Origin: CBDBLK01 sp965243145
GTDB taxonomy: Bacteria > Bdellovibrionota > Bacteriovoracia > Bacteriovoracales > Bacteriovoracaceae
DNA length: 64,000 nt
Reading direction: 5' to 3'
NCBI GenBank assembly: GCA_965243145.1
Contig: CBDEUB010000002.1
Coordinates: 1,736,001 to 1,800,000 of the forward strand
Notes under the pieces: generated by a model
Seen by the model: only the letters and a program-made list of their open reading frames with translations
Told to the model about the DNA's origin: nothing
Databases searched by the model: none
Made by a program: the position numbers and the translations under genes
Part shown: piece after piece, positions 1 to 6,487 of the stretch
How the letters are laid out: every line of letters starts with the position of its first letter
How positions within the stretch are numbered: position 1 is the first letter of the stretch

Positions 1-1
1 T

Positions 2-163
2 GACCTGGAATCTGCCCGTGAAGATGGACTCAAAAGGGGACGCGAAGAAGAGCGAAAAAAAATGGCCCGCGAACTTCTCGCCGTCGGCACTGACCATAAA
101 TTCATAGCGAAGATTACGGGATTGGCCTTGGAAGAGATTGAAAAACTGAAACAAGAAGGTTAA
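2..163 (+). CDS. C-terminal end of an Rpn-like/PD-(D/E)XK transposase-type protein (partial)
   Basis: Only the last 53 codons are inside the window; the reading frame enters at base 2 and stops at 161-163. The peptide is a highly charged helix rich in Glu, Arg and Lys, followed by a small helical segment with the pattern ITGLALEEIEKLK. This tail is typical of the Rpn family of recombination-promoting nucleases / putative transposases, where a charged linker precedes a helix resembling 'ISKITGLSIEEIEKLK'. The catalytic part lies upstream of the window and cannot be checked. The gene is in the same orientation as the DGR cassette and ends 36 bp before it. Family assignment rests only on the tail, so it is tentative. 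Confidence 0.5.
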   Translation, partial: DLESAREDGLKRGREEERKKMARELLAVGTDHKFIAKITGLALEEIEKLKQEG

Positions 164-199
164 TCAGAATGTGCAGAATAGGACTATTTGAGGCCCCTT

Positions 200-709
200 A
201 TGATTCAAGTTAAAATTTTTACTTTGCCCTTTAATTCCCAACTCGGGATTTTTGACGACCAGGAATTTAACCAATTTGTCAAAGACAAGGAACTGGTTTC
301 CGTCAACGACTACCTCTTTCAACGGGACGAGATGCCCTATCTTACCCTGGTGGTGAAGTACAAGCAATCATTTTTAACCACAGAGGTGACACCGAATAGA
401 AAGGCATTTGATCAAAGCAAGGGCCATGAAGAGTGGAGAAAACTTCTGGATGACAATTCCATGCCGTTGTTCAATACGCTGAGGCAGTGGAGAAGTGAGA
501 AAAGTAGAAAAGACGGCGTTCCTCCCTACATCGTTTTGAACAATAAACAACTCGCGGAAATATGCCAGCGCAGGCCTCAGTCGAAGTATGACCTTATGAA
601 AGTTGATGGAGTGGGAAAAGCAAAGGCCGAAAAATACGGGGATGAAATTTTAAAAATAACTTCGCATCCCGAAATGGTAGAGGAAGTTGATGAAAGGCCA
701 ATCCAATAA
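200..709 (+). CDS. HRDC-domain protein, DGR accessory gene
   Basis: Protein of 169 residues. The C-terminal part (about 88-154) looks like an HRDC domain: helical, with LFNTLRQWR at its start and a helix-hairpin-helix-like VDGVGKAKAEKYG stretch near its end. The N-terminal half is not recognised. HRDC domains bind nucleic acids in RecQ helicases and RNase D, and HRDC genes are a known accessory of some diversity-generating retroelements. The context supports that role, because the gene overlaps avd by about 20 bp and the reverse transcriptase follows. ATG at 200 was preferred to the TTG at 188. The precise function in homing is inferred, perhaps handling of TR RNA or cDNA. Confidence 0.75.
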   Translation: MIQVKIFTLPFNSQLGIFDDQEFNQFVKDKELVSVNDYLFQRDEMPYLTLVVKYKQSFLTTEVTPNRKAFDQSKGHEEWRKLLDDNSMPLFNTLRQWRSEKSRKDGVPPYIVLNNKQLAEICQRRPQSKYDLMKVDGVGKAKAEKYGDEILKITSHPEMVEEVDERPIQ

Positions 710-1058
710 ATCCCGCCAAAGTGAAGAACTGCCCATTTTTGTAAAGTGGTTGGAATTTCTAAAGTGGCTTTTGCCGATTCTGGAAAAATTCCCCAAAAAG
801 TCGAGATTTACCATAACCAACCGGATTGAAAATACGGCACTCAATGTGGTCGAACTTTTGATTGAGGCAAAGTATTCAAGAGACAAAAGGCCCATGCTTA
901 AAAAGGTCAACCTCTGTTTTGAAAAAATGAGAATCCTACTGCGCGTTTCCCACGAAATGAAACTCATCCCCACCAAATCCTACCATTTTGCCAGCAAGAG
1001 CATCAATGAAACCGGCATGATGCTCGGTGGATGGATCAGACAGCAGAGCGCGAGATGA
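690..1058 (+). CDS. avd: Avd-like DGR accessory variability determinant
   Basis: Protein of 122 residues predicted to be all-helical and basic, matching the four-helix-bundle Avd/S23-like family. The stretch FPKKSRFTITNRIENTAL followed by a helix with VVELLIEAKY is characteristic. Avd proteins assemble as a pentameric barrel, bind the DGR reverse transcriptase and are required for cDNA synthesis from the TR RNA. The gene starts inside the 3' end of the HRDC gene (ATG at 690, alternative TTG at 687), and its stop codon overlaps the ATG of the reverse transcriptase in an ATGA arrangement, so translation is probably coupled. Recognition is by family pattern and position; both agree well. Confidence 0.85.
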   Translation: MKGQSNKSRQSEELPIFVKWLEFLKWLLPILEKFPKKSRFTITNRIENTALNVVELLIEAKYSRDKRPMLKKVNLCFEKMRILLRVSHEMKLIPTKSYHFASKSINETGMMLGGWIRQQSAR

Positions 1059-2053
1059 AAAGATATGGCGAGTTGTTTGATAAAATTACTGGCCTTCAAA
1101 ATCTCTACCTCGCCGCGGCCAAATCATTTCGCGGCAAAAAATTTAAACATACGGTAGCGCCGTTTTACTTTGATCTGGAAAACGAAATATTGAGAATCCA
1201 AAGAGAGTTGAAAGATAGGAGTTATCAACCCCTGCCCTACAGAATTTTTAAAATCTACGAACCCAAAGAGAGAAAAATTTGTTGTTCCGAATTTTGCGAT
1301 CGAGTCGTTCATCACGCCATTATCAATGTGCTTGAACCCATTTTTGAGAGGAAACTGATTGATCAAACTTACGCCTGTAGGGCCAATAAGGGCACTTACG
1401 CCGCCCTTCAAAAGGCACGGGGTTTGGTGAGGCGGTATGATTACTATCTCAAATGCGACATCAAGAAATATTTTGAATCCATTGACCATCAAGTTCTCAA
1501 ATCTTTGCTCGTGAAAATGTTTCGAGATGCCAAAATGCTTGGCCTTTTGGACAAAATTATCCTTCATCAACCCCCGTACACTGGGCCTGGCAAAGGACTT
1601 CCCATCGGCAATTTGACCAGTCAGCACTTGGCCAATATTTATCTTGGAGAACTTGATTCGTTTGTAAAACACCAACTGAAATGCAAGGGGTATATTCGCT
1701 ACATGGACGATTTTATTTTGTTTGCTGACGACAAGAAAATCCTGCGAAACCATTTGGAAAAAATCAGGGATTACTTGTCGGCCCATCTCAAACTGGAACT
1801 CAAAGAAAAAATTGTGCGGATTGCTCCGGTTGGTGAGGGACTGCCGTTTTTGGGATACCGGAATTTTAGAGGGATGATCCGTTTGCAAAGGGCCAACCTC
1901 GTCCGCTTTAGGAGAAAAGTGGGCAAGCTGGAAAAGCGCTATTGGAAAGGTGAAATTGATCAGCGGGACTTAACCAATTCCATGAGAAGTGTTATTTCCC
2001 ACATATCCCACGCCAACACTGGAAATTTGCGAAATGCGGTCTTTTTTAGGTGA
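1055..2053 (+). CDS. DGR reverse transcriptase
   Basis: Protein of 332 residues, a normal size for DGR reverse transcriptases. Motifs in order: finger region with YRIFKIYEPKERKICC (about 62-77); catalytic motif A YLKCDIKKYF with Asp135; the DGR-type motif GLPIGNLTSQ (181-190), where group II intron and retroviral enzymes differ; and the catalytic YMDD box (216-219). The polymerase core therefore looks intact, and no maturase or endonuclease domain is present. The enzyme copies TR RNA with misincorporation at adenines, and the cDNA replaces a VR in a target gene. The ATG at 1055 overlaps the avd stop; an in-frame ATG at 1031 also exists. The TR follows only 9 bp after the stop codon. Confidence 0.95.
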   Translation: MKRYGELFDKITGLQNLYLAAAKSFRGKKFKHTVAPFYFDLENEILRIQRELKDRSYQPLPYRIFKIYEPKERKICCSEFCDRVVHHAIINVLEPIFERKLIDQTYACRANKGTYAALQKARGLVRRYDYYLKCDIKKYFESIDHQVLKSLLVKMFRDAKMLGLLDKIILHQPPYTGPGKGLPIGNLTSQHLANIYLGELDSFVKHQLKCKGYIRYMDDFILFADDKKILRNHLEKIRDYLSAHLKLELKEKIVRIAPVGEGLPFLGYRNFRGMIRLQRANLVRFRRKVGKLEKRYWKGEIDQRDLTNSMRSVISHISHANTGNLRNAVFFR

Positions 2054-2061
2054 GTGGCCAT

Positions 2062-2187
2062 CTCCGGGCGCAACCGCGTCGTTCGTGGCGGCAGTTGGAA
2101 CAACAACGCGCAGAACTTGCGTTCTGCGAATCGCAACAACGACAACCCTGGCAACAGGAACAACAATGTTGGTTTCCGCCTTTTGAG
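2062..2187 (+). repeat. DGR template repeat (TR)
   Basis: A 125-bp segment colinear, without indels, with five VRs in this window. Read in the target frame it is packed with AAC/AAT codons (14 Asn codons), the adenine-rich design that lets A-mutagenesis sample many residues while avoiding stop codons. Homology to the VRs starts at TCCGGGCG (2063) and ends in the CGCCTTTTGAG region (2187), which would contain the initiation-of-homing counterpart. Outside these limits the sequence differs from the VR flanks. A small hairpin, CCAGC-TTTT-GCTGG, lies about 75 bp downstream. The TR is just behind the reverse transcriptase gene and ahead of a terminator, so it is probably the 3' part of the same transcript. 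Confidence 0.95.
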
Positions 2188-2290
2188 TACAAACTACCGT
2201 CAGATAAATGGAGTTCAAGGATTTCATTTCCGCACTCTAGGTTTGTCCAGGCCACTTCCCTGCGCCAGCTTTTGCTGGACAAATAACTCC

Positions 2291-2337
2291 AATGCCATAA
2301 CTTTGAGCGCTATGCGAAAATTGTTATGGCATTTTTG
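2291..2337 (+). terminator. Rho-independent terminator after the DGR cassette
   Basis: The 11-bp stem AATGCCATAAC / GTTATGGCATT (2291-2301 with 2323-2333) is followed by a T run. It would end the HRDC-avd-RT-TR transcript before the ATP synthase promoter. Confidence 0.85.
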
Positions 2338-2355
2338 TTGGCCTTCAAAAAAGCG

Positions 2356-2396
2356 AGTGGCCCTCCCTTTACAAACTTGGGGCCAACGCCTATTAG
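2356..2396 (+). promoter_or_regulatory. Promoter element P1 before atpF'
   Basis: AGTGGCCCTCCCTTTACAAA (2356-2375) contains TTTACA (2368-2373), then 17 bp, then TATTAG (2391-2396): a good sigma-70 type -35/-10 layout. The same 20-bp block, again with TTTACA and a 17-bp spacer, recurs before atpA at 6377. It lies just downstream of the DGR terminator and 29 bp ahead of the atpF' start codon. Confidence 0.6.
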
Positions 2397-2424
2397 TTGA
2401 GAAACCCCGTGGAGGCCCCAGACC

Positions 2425-2868
2425 GTGGAGCAATTATTGCGCATTTTGTCTCAACTCGGTATCGACCAGTCCATCTTTTATCAGTTTGGCCTTTTTCTGC
2501 TGCTTTTCCTGGTGTTGAAATGGGTTCTTTTTGACCGCCTGCTCTTCGTCTTGGAGATCAGGGAGGCGAAAACTACTAAGCTGGAGAATGTGGCCAAGGC
2601 CAAACTCGATGAGGCCAATCGGTTGGCCGCGGATTACGATGCCCAAATAGAGGCCTGCAACCACGAGGCACAGAAAAAACTGGCCGAAAACAAGAGAAAG
2701 ATTGACCAGCAGCAGGCGGTGGCCATAAAAAATGGCGAGGATTCCCTGGCCGAAGGTTTCGCCAAAGAGAAGGCCCAACTGGTGGAGCAAATGTCTGTCC
2801 GGCGGGAAAAAGTTATGCGCAATGTGGACGAACTTTCCAGCGAATTGGTGGGGAAACTTTCAGCGTGA
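2425..2868 (+). CDS. atpF': F0F1 ATP synthase subunit b' (peripheral stalk)
   Basis: Protein of 147 residues with one N-terminal membrane helix (about 15-35, FYQFGLFLLLFLVLKWVLF) and then a long charged coiled coil, the classic b-subunit architecture. A second b-like gene follows directly with a GTGA stop/start overlap, so this is the b/b' pair found in several proteobacterial lineages. The pair dimerises to form the stator that links delta and alpha/beta to the membrane. Start GTG at 2425 is preceded by GGAGG (2411-2415). Genes for subunits a and c are not in the window and must lie elsewhere, as is common where the F0 and F1 operons are split. Confidence 0.9.
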   Translation: MEQLLRILSQLGIDQSIFYQFGLFLLLFLVLKWVLFDRLLFVLEIREAKTTKLENVAKAKLDEANRLAADYDAQIEACNHEAQKKLAENKRKIDQQQAVAIKNGEDSLAEGFAKEKAQLVEQMSVRREKVMRNVDELSSELVGKLSA

Positions 2869-3410
2869 AATGGGGTTGCGTTTTTAGCGTTGTTTTTTGT
2901 GTCTCCCAGACGGCCCTCGCCGCCGGCGGGGGAAGCGGCAGCATCGCCGATCTCAAGTGGCCAGCGGTGAATTTTATCCTGCTCGCATCCTTTTTGGCGT
3001 TCAAATTGAAGCGGCCATTGCGGGAAAACTTTGACAAAAATGCCGAGGAAGTCACCTTTTTGGCCGAACAGGCGGAAAGCAAAGACCGTCAGGCGCAGAT
3101 TCGGCTCGACACTTACAAGAAGAAAATGGCGGATATAAATTCCGAGCGCCAAAAGATCACCAAGGCCGCGGATGAAGAAACCAGACGCTATGCTAAACGG
3201 GCCGAACGGGCGACTGGCGAATATCTCGATCGCCTGGTTCGTGACCTCAAACGCAAAATGGCCCAGGAAAAGCAGGCCCTGGGAGATGAAATCAACGCCT
3301 GTTTAATGGACGAAGTGATCAAAAGGGCCAAAGGGATGGTCGCCGGGGATCAGGCCCTCAAGCAAAAAGTGGCCCGCAAACTCGTCTCCCACATGGGGCA
3401 AGCGAGATGA
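2865..3410 (+). CDS. atpF: F0F1 ATP synthase subunit b
   Basis: Protein of 181 residues. It begins with a hydrophobic leader (WGCVFSVVFCVSQTALAAGG) that looks like a cleavable signal, followed by a second hydrophobic segment (WPAVNFILLASFLAF, about 36-50) and a long charged coiled coil. Such leader-bearing b subunits are known in deltaproteobacterial-type ATP synthases. It is the partner of b' encoded just upstream and forms the peripheral stalk. The GTG start overlaps the atpF' stop, and its own stop overlaps the atpH ATG, so the three stalk genes are translationally coupled. Assignment of b versus b' between the two genes is by length and order. Confidence 0.9.
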   Translation: MKWGCVFSVVFCVSQTALAAGGGSGSIADLKWPAVNFILLASFLAFKLKRPLRENFDKNAEEVTFLAEQAESKDRQAQIRLDTYKKKMADINSERQKITKAADEETRRYAKRAERATGEYLDRLVRDLKRKMAQEKQALGDEINACLMDEVIKRAKGMVAGDQALKQKVARKLVSHMGQAR

Positions 3411-3949
3411 TGAAAGAGGCGACAGTTTCCCAGTGTTATGCCAAATCGATCTACCAGTTGGGCCACCAGCAGGGCACCGACATTGCCGAAGAATTTACCA
3501 AAATCACCGAGGCCATCAACCAGAGCAACCATTTAGAGGCGGTGCTTTTCCTCGATGTGTTTTCGTTGGAGGAAAAATCGGCAGTTCTCGATCAAATTGT
3601 GGATCGCCTCAAGCTGTCCGCTCTGGCCAAAAACGCCCTCAAATTTCTCATGGGCGAAGGCCGCATTGGCCTTTTCCCCCTCATCTTTAAAGAATTGGTG
3701 GTGCTGGACGATCAACAAAAGGGTTTCTTGCGCGGAAGTGTTGAAGGCAGCGACGATGCGCTTTCCGCCGAGTTTGAAAAGGCCATCTACAAATACCTTG
3801 GCGAAAAACTCAGTGCCGAAATCAAATTGGACTACAGACAAAACCCCCAGATCACCGCTGGCCATCGCGTGACAGTGGGAGATTTTCAGTGGGATATTTC
3901 CCTGGACTACCAACTTAACCGCTTAAAGGCCCAAGTTTTAAACTCTTAG
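3407..3949 (+). CDS. atpH: F0F1 ATP synthase subunit delta (OSCP)
   Basis: Protein of 180 residues, the family's usual length. The N-terminal six-helix part begins with ATVSQCYAKSIYQLG, and the C-terminal half contains the typical pattern leading to ITAGHRVTVGDFQWDISLDYQL, close to the conserved end of OSCP proteins. Delta sits on top of F1 and ties the alpha/beta crown to the b/b' stalk. In standard operons atpA follows immediately. Here atpH is followed after 13 bp by a DGR target gene with a strong AAGGAGG ribosome site, so the native junction to atpA, now about 2.5 kb away, has been split by accessory genes. Confidence 0.93.
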   Translation: MMKEATVSQCYAKSIYQLGHQQGTDIAEEFTKITEAINQSNHLEAVLFLDVFSLEEKSAVLDQIVDRLKLSALAKNALKFLMGEGRIGLFPLIFKELVVLDDQQKGFLRGSVEGSDDALSAEFEKAIYKYLGEKLSAEIKLDYRQNPQITAGHRVTVGDFQWDISLDYQLNRLKAQVLNS

Positions 3950-3962
3950 AAGGAGGTTTGCA

Positions 3963-4778
3963 ATGAATTTCACCAAGTTTTTTCAACACCTGTTTTGTAC
4001 CCTGATGATGTTTTCCTCCCAGGCCACTTTTGCCGAGGGCGAGATGAAGTTTGTTCCCATCCCCGCGGGGGAGTTTGTGATGGGGAGTCCCGAAGGGGAG
4101 AAGTATAGAGACGGGAGCGAGGATCAGGTTAAGGTGAAGTTGACGCGAGATTTTGAGATGCAGGCGACAGAGGTGACGCAGTTGCAGTGGTTTAAGGTGA
4201 TGGGAGAAAATCCCTCTCATTTTAAGAGTGAGGAACACTGCGAGGATGAGCATTGGGTGATTACTAATTCAAAGGGAACCCACGAACTTTGTCGAAATCA
4301 TCCAGTGGAGAGGGTGAGTTGGAACGAGGTACAAGATTTTATTAGGGAACTCAACCGGAAAAAAAATGATGGGTACATTTATCGCCTGCCGACAGAAGCA
4401 GAGTGGGAATACGCTGCCCGAGCGGGCACAATGACGGCATATTCTTTTGGAAGCAAGTCCTCAAATCTCAGCAACTACGGTTGGTACTGGGAGAACTCAA
4501 ATGGAACAACTCACAAGGTGGGGCAGAAGCGCTCCAATCTGTGGGGACTGTACGATGTGCACGGCAATGTGTGGGAGTGGGTGCAGGACTATTTCGTTCA
4601 CGATTTGCCGGGAGGGACTGATCCGCTGCAAAGTTCTGGGCGTTACCGCATCGTTCGTGGCGGCAATTGGGGTATCTTCGCAAAGTACTTGCGTTCCGCA
4701 GGTCGCTTCGTCGGCGACTCCGGCGACAGGAGCAGCGGCGTCGGATTTCGCCTGGTGAGAGTCCCTGCGCAACCTTAA
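3963..4778 (+). CDS. DGR target 1: exported FGE-sulfatase/C-type-lectin-fold variable protein
   Basis: Protein of 271 residues. A signal peptide (about 1-24, ending in SSQATFAE) precedes a full FGE-sulfatase domain: KFVPIPAGEFVMGSPEGE, TEVTQLQWFKVMG, RLPTEAEWEYAARAGT, the WYWENS stretch, GLYDVHGNVWEWVQD, and a terminal RGGNW...GFRLVR block. The last block (225-266) is the VR. The formylglycine-generating cysteines expected after RGGSW are absent, so this is a binding scaffold and not an active sulfatase modifier. This fold is a common DGR target. The gene has a strong AAGGAGG site 13 bp after atpH. Apart from one GGCC in the signal-peptide region the gene lacks that tetramer, unlike its neighbours, which suggests it arrived from elsewhere. 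Confidence 0.9.
   Translation: MNFTKFFQHLFCTLMMFSSQATFAEGEMKFVPIPAGEFVMGSPEGEKYRDGSEDQVKVKLTRDFEMQATEVTQLQWFKVMGENPSHFKSEEHCEDEHWVITNSKGTHELCRNHPVERVSWNEVQDFIRELNRKKNDGYIYRLPTEAEWEYAARAGTMTAYSFGSKSSNLSNYGWYWENSNGTTHKVGQKRSNLWGLYDVHGNVWEWVQDYFVHDLPGGTDPLQSSGRYRIVRGGNWGIFAKYLRSAGRFVGDSGDRSSGVGFRLVRVPAQP
4635..4759 (+). repeat. Variable repeat VR1 of target 1
   Basis: 125 bp, colinear with the TR at 2063-2187 without indels. Most differences are at TR adenines (for example the AAC AAC AAC block becomes GGT ATC TTC), but several non-adenine changes are also present, such as G to A in the arginine-rich start and differences around CGCAAAGTAC. This suggests homing followed by ordinary drift. The 3' end reads CCTGGTGAG instead of the TR CCTTTTGAG. 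Confidence 0.9.
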
Positions 4779-4856
4779 ATAGTGCTGTGAAATTCTTGAG
4801 AAAACAGTATTTTAGGGCCTCTTGACGAAATAGCTAATTGGATATAAAAGTAATCA

Positions 4857-5186
4857 GTGGGTATCTCCTTTTATCGCACGGGTTTTGGCAATTCTCCCAT
4901 AGAGAAATTTATTAAATCTTTGCCAAAATCTGATCAGGCCCGGTTTGCAGAAATTTATGAGGGGATTCTCCAATACGGTTTTCATTGCCCAAGGGCCGTT
5001 TTCAAAGTCATTGAGGGAAAACTTTGGGAAATTAAATTTAAGGCCCGTGGTGGTGGTTATAGAGTTCTTTATGTAGTGATTGATGGAGAAAACATGATTT
5101 GGCTTCATGCGTTTAAAAAGAAAACTCAAAAAACGCCTAGGCGAGATATTGAAATTGCCAAAAAGAGAATGAGAGAAATTTTATGA
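4857..5186 (+). CDS. RelE/HigB-type toxin (phage-derived Gp49-like family)
   Basis: Protein of 109 residues starting with GTG at 4857. It carries the pattern of HigB-like mRNA interferases / Gp49-like proteins: SPIEKFIKSLPKSDQARF, a central KVIEGKLWEIKFKARGGGYRVLYVV strand region, and LHAFKKKTQKTPRRDIEIAKKRM near the end. Such toxins cleave mRNA on the ribosome and are held inactive by an adjacent HTH antitoxin. The following gene overlaps by ATGA and is an Xre-type regulator, giving the toxin-first order of HigBA modules. The pair lies between two DGR target genes inside the atpH-atpA gap, so it may help stabilise the inserted segment; that part is inference. Confidence 0.85.
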   Translation: MGISFYRTGFGNSPIEKFIKSLPKSDQARFAEIYEGILQYGFHCPRAVFKVIEGKLWEIKFKARGGGYRVLYVVIDGENMIWLHAFKKKTQKTPRRDIEIAKKRMREIL

Positions 5187-5491
5187 AGAAAAAAAATTAC
5201 AAATCGGCAAAACCCTTTTTTGAGAAACTTCTCCAAGACCCAGAAATTCGCATTCGGTTTGAAGAGGAAAAAGTGAGAAGTGAGATTGCCTTTATAGTCA
5301 AAAGTGCGAGAAAAACTGTGGGCCTTACGCAAACAGAACTTGCCGAAAGAGTTGGAACCAGTCAAAGCGTTATTGCCCGATTGGAAGGAGGCAATGACAG
5401 GCGGATTCCTTCTTTATTGCTACTTGCAAAAATTGCTCTTTCATGTGATGCGACTTTAGAGTTCGGGTTTGCTTTCAAAAAGGCCGGGTAA
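5183..5491 (+). CDS. Xre-family HTH antitoxin
   Basis: Protein of 102 residues with a central helix-turn-helix: VGLTQTELAERVGTSQSV followed by IARLEGGNDRRIPSLLLLAKIA (about 49-88), the standard Xre/Cro arrangement. The N-terminal region is a charged helix. Its ATG overlaps the stop codon of the toxin gene. HigA-type antitoxins bind the toxin and repress their own operon through this HTH. No clear operator palindrome was picked out upstream of the toxin. The gene ends 56 bp before the next DGR target, which has its own AAGGAG ribosome site. Confidence 0.85.
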   Translation: MKKKNYKSAKPFFEKLLQDPEIRIRFEEEKVRSEIAFIVKSARKTVGLTQTELAERVGTSQSVIARLEGGNDRRIPSLLLLAKIALSCDATLEFGFAFKKAG

Positions 5492-5547
5492 TAAAGTCTT
5501 TTTTGGGTTTTTAAATATTGAATTAGACTGCAAAAAAAGGAGACGGT

Positions 5548-6351
5548 ATGAATTTCACAAAATTTTTTAAAAAGACGATTTTTGCCTTGGTGGTGCTTTT
5601 CACCCAGGCCACCTTTGCCGAGGGTGAGATGAAGTTTGTTCCTATTCCTGCGGGAGAGTTTATCATGGGGAGTCCAGAAAGTGAGAAGTATAGAGACGGG
5701 AACGAGGATCAGGTTAAGGTGAAGTTGACGCGAGATTTTGAAATGCAAACCACGGAGGTGACGCAGTTGCAGTGGTTTGAGGTAATGGGAACCAATCCCT
5801 CGCAGTTTAAAAGCAAAAACCACTGTAAGGGAGAGCACAGGGAAATAGAAGGAGTGGAACTGTGTCCTCACAATCCGGTGGAGAGGGTGACATGGAATGA
5901 GGTGCAGAATTTTATAACAAAGCTCAATCAGCAAAAGAACGACGGTTACACCTACCGTTTACCGACGGAAGCGGAGTGGGAATATGCCGCTAGAGCGGGG
6001 ACTACGACAGCTTACTCTTTTGGGAATGACTCGGAGGATTTAGGAGCACATGGTTGGTACTGGGAGAACTCAAACAGTAGAACCCACAAGGTGGGGCAGA
6101 AGAACGCCAACGCTTGGGGACTACATGATGTGCACGGCAATGTGTGGGAATGGGTAGAGGATGCCTACGCTGCAAAACTGTTGGGAGGAATTGATCCGCT
6201 GCAAAGCTCCGGGCGCTACCGCGTCGTTCGTGGCGGCAGTTGGAGCAACTTCGCGCGGCTCTTGCGTTCTGCGGATCGCGACTACGGCTACCCTGGCTAC
6301 GGGGGCAGCGATGTTGGTTTCCGCTTGGTGAGAGTCCCTGCGCAACCTTAA
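5548..6351 (+). CDS. DGR target 2: exported FGE-sulfatase/C-type-lectin-fold variable protein
   Basis: Protein of 267 residues, a close paralogue of target 1: signal peptide (about 1-24), then GEMKFVPIPAGEFIMGSPE, TEVTQLQWFEVMGTNPSQF, RLPTEAEWEYAARAGTTTAYSFG, HDVHGNVWEWVEDA and the terminal VR block at residues 221-262 of 267. Cysteines required for formylglycine synthesis are missing from the RGGSW region. Its VR differs from the TR only at adenines apart from the extreme 3' end, so this target has probably been diversified most recently. Only one GGCC occurs in the gene, again in the signal-peptide coding region. A copy of the ATP synthase promoter element follows at 6377. Confidence 0.92.
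   Translation: MNFTKFFKKTIFALVVLFTQATFAEGEMKFVPIPAGEFIMGSPESEKYRDGNEDQVKVKLTRDFEMQTTEVTQLQWFEVMGTNPSQFKSKNHCKGEHREIEGVELCPHNPVERVTWNEVQNFITKLNQQKNDGYTYRLPTEAEWEYAARAGTTTAYSFGNDSEDLGAHGWYWENSNSRTHKVGQKNANAWGLHDVHGNVWEWVEDAYAAKLLGGIDPLQSSGRYRVVRGGSWSNFARLLRSADRDYGYPGYGGSDVGFRLVRVPAQP
6208..6332 (+). repeat. Variable repeat VR2 of target 2 (adenine-only changes)
   Basis: Hand alignment with TR 2063-2187, no indels. There are 18 mismatches, every one at a TR adenine (to G, T or C), affecting 15 codons; for example AAC becomes TAC, AGC, TTC, CTC, GAC or GGC and AAT becomes GAT. Three further changes, all non-adenine, sit in the last ten bases (CTTTTG to TTGGTG), which is expected where the VR-specific initiation site replaces the TR version. 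This is direct evidence of adenine-specific mutagenic homing. Confidence 0.97.
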
Positions 6352-6376
6352 TATTTCCGATTGCGAAGCGCGCCAA

Positions 6377-6417
6377 AGTGGCCCTCCCTTTACAAAATAG
6401 GCCTTATTCTCTATGTA
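6377..6417 (+). promoter_or_regulatory. Promoter element P2 before atpA (duplicate of P1)
   Basis: The block AGTGGCCCTCCCTTTACAAA (6377-6396) is identical to the one at 2356-2375. TTTACA (6389-6394) is followed after exactly 17 bp by TATGTA (6412-6417). The copy lies between target 2 and atpA and could restart transcription of the alpha-gamma-beta genes downstream of the inserted genes. Confidence 0.6.
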
Positions 6418-6487
6418 GTTAGAAGTTCAGTAGGGGCGCAGACTTTTGCTCGCCTCGTTGGAGAAATGCGAAAAGGAAGAGGCCACT

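Noticed and set aside
2054..2518. Open reading frame running through the TR and beyond
   Set aside because: It has no ribosome site, runs across the terminator and the atpF' promoter and into atpF' in another frame; the open frame reflects the coding-like design of the TR.
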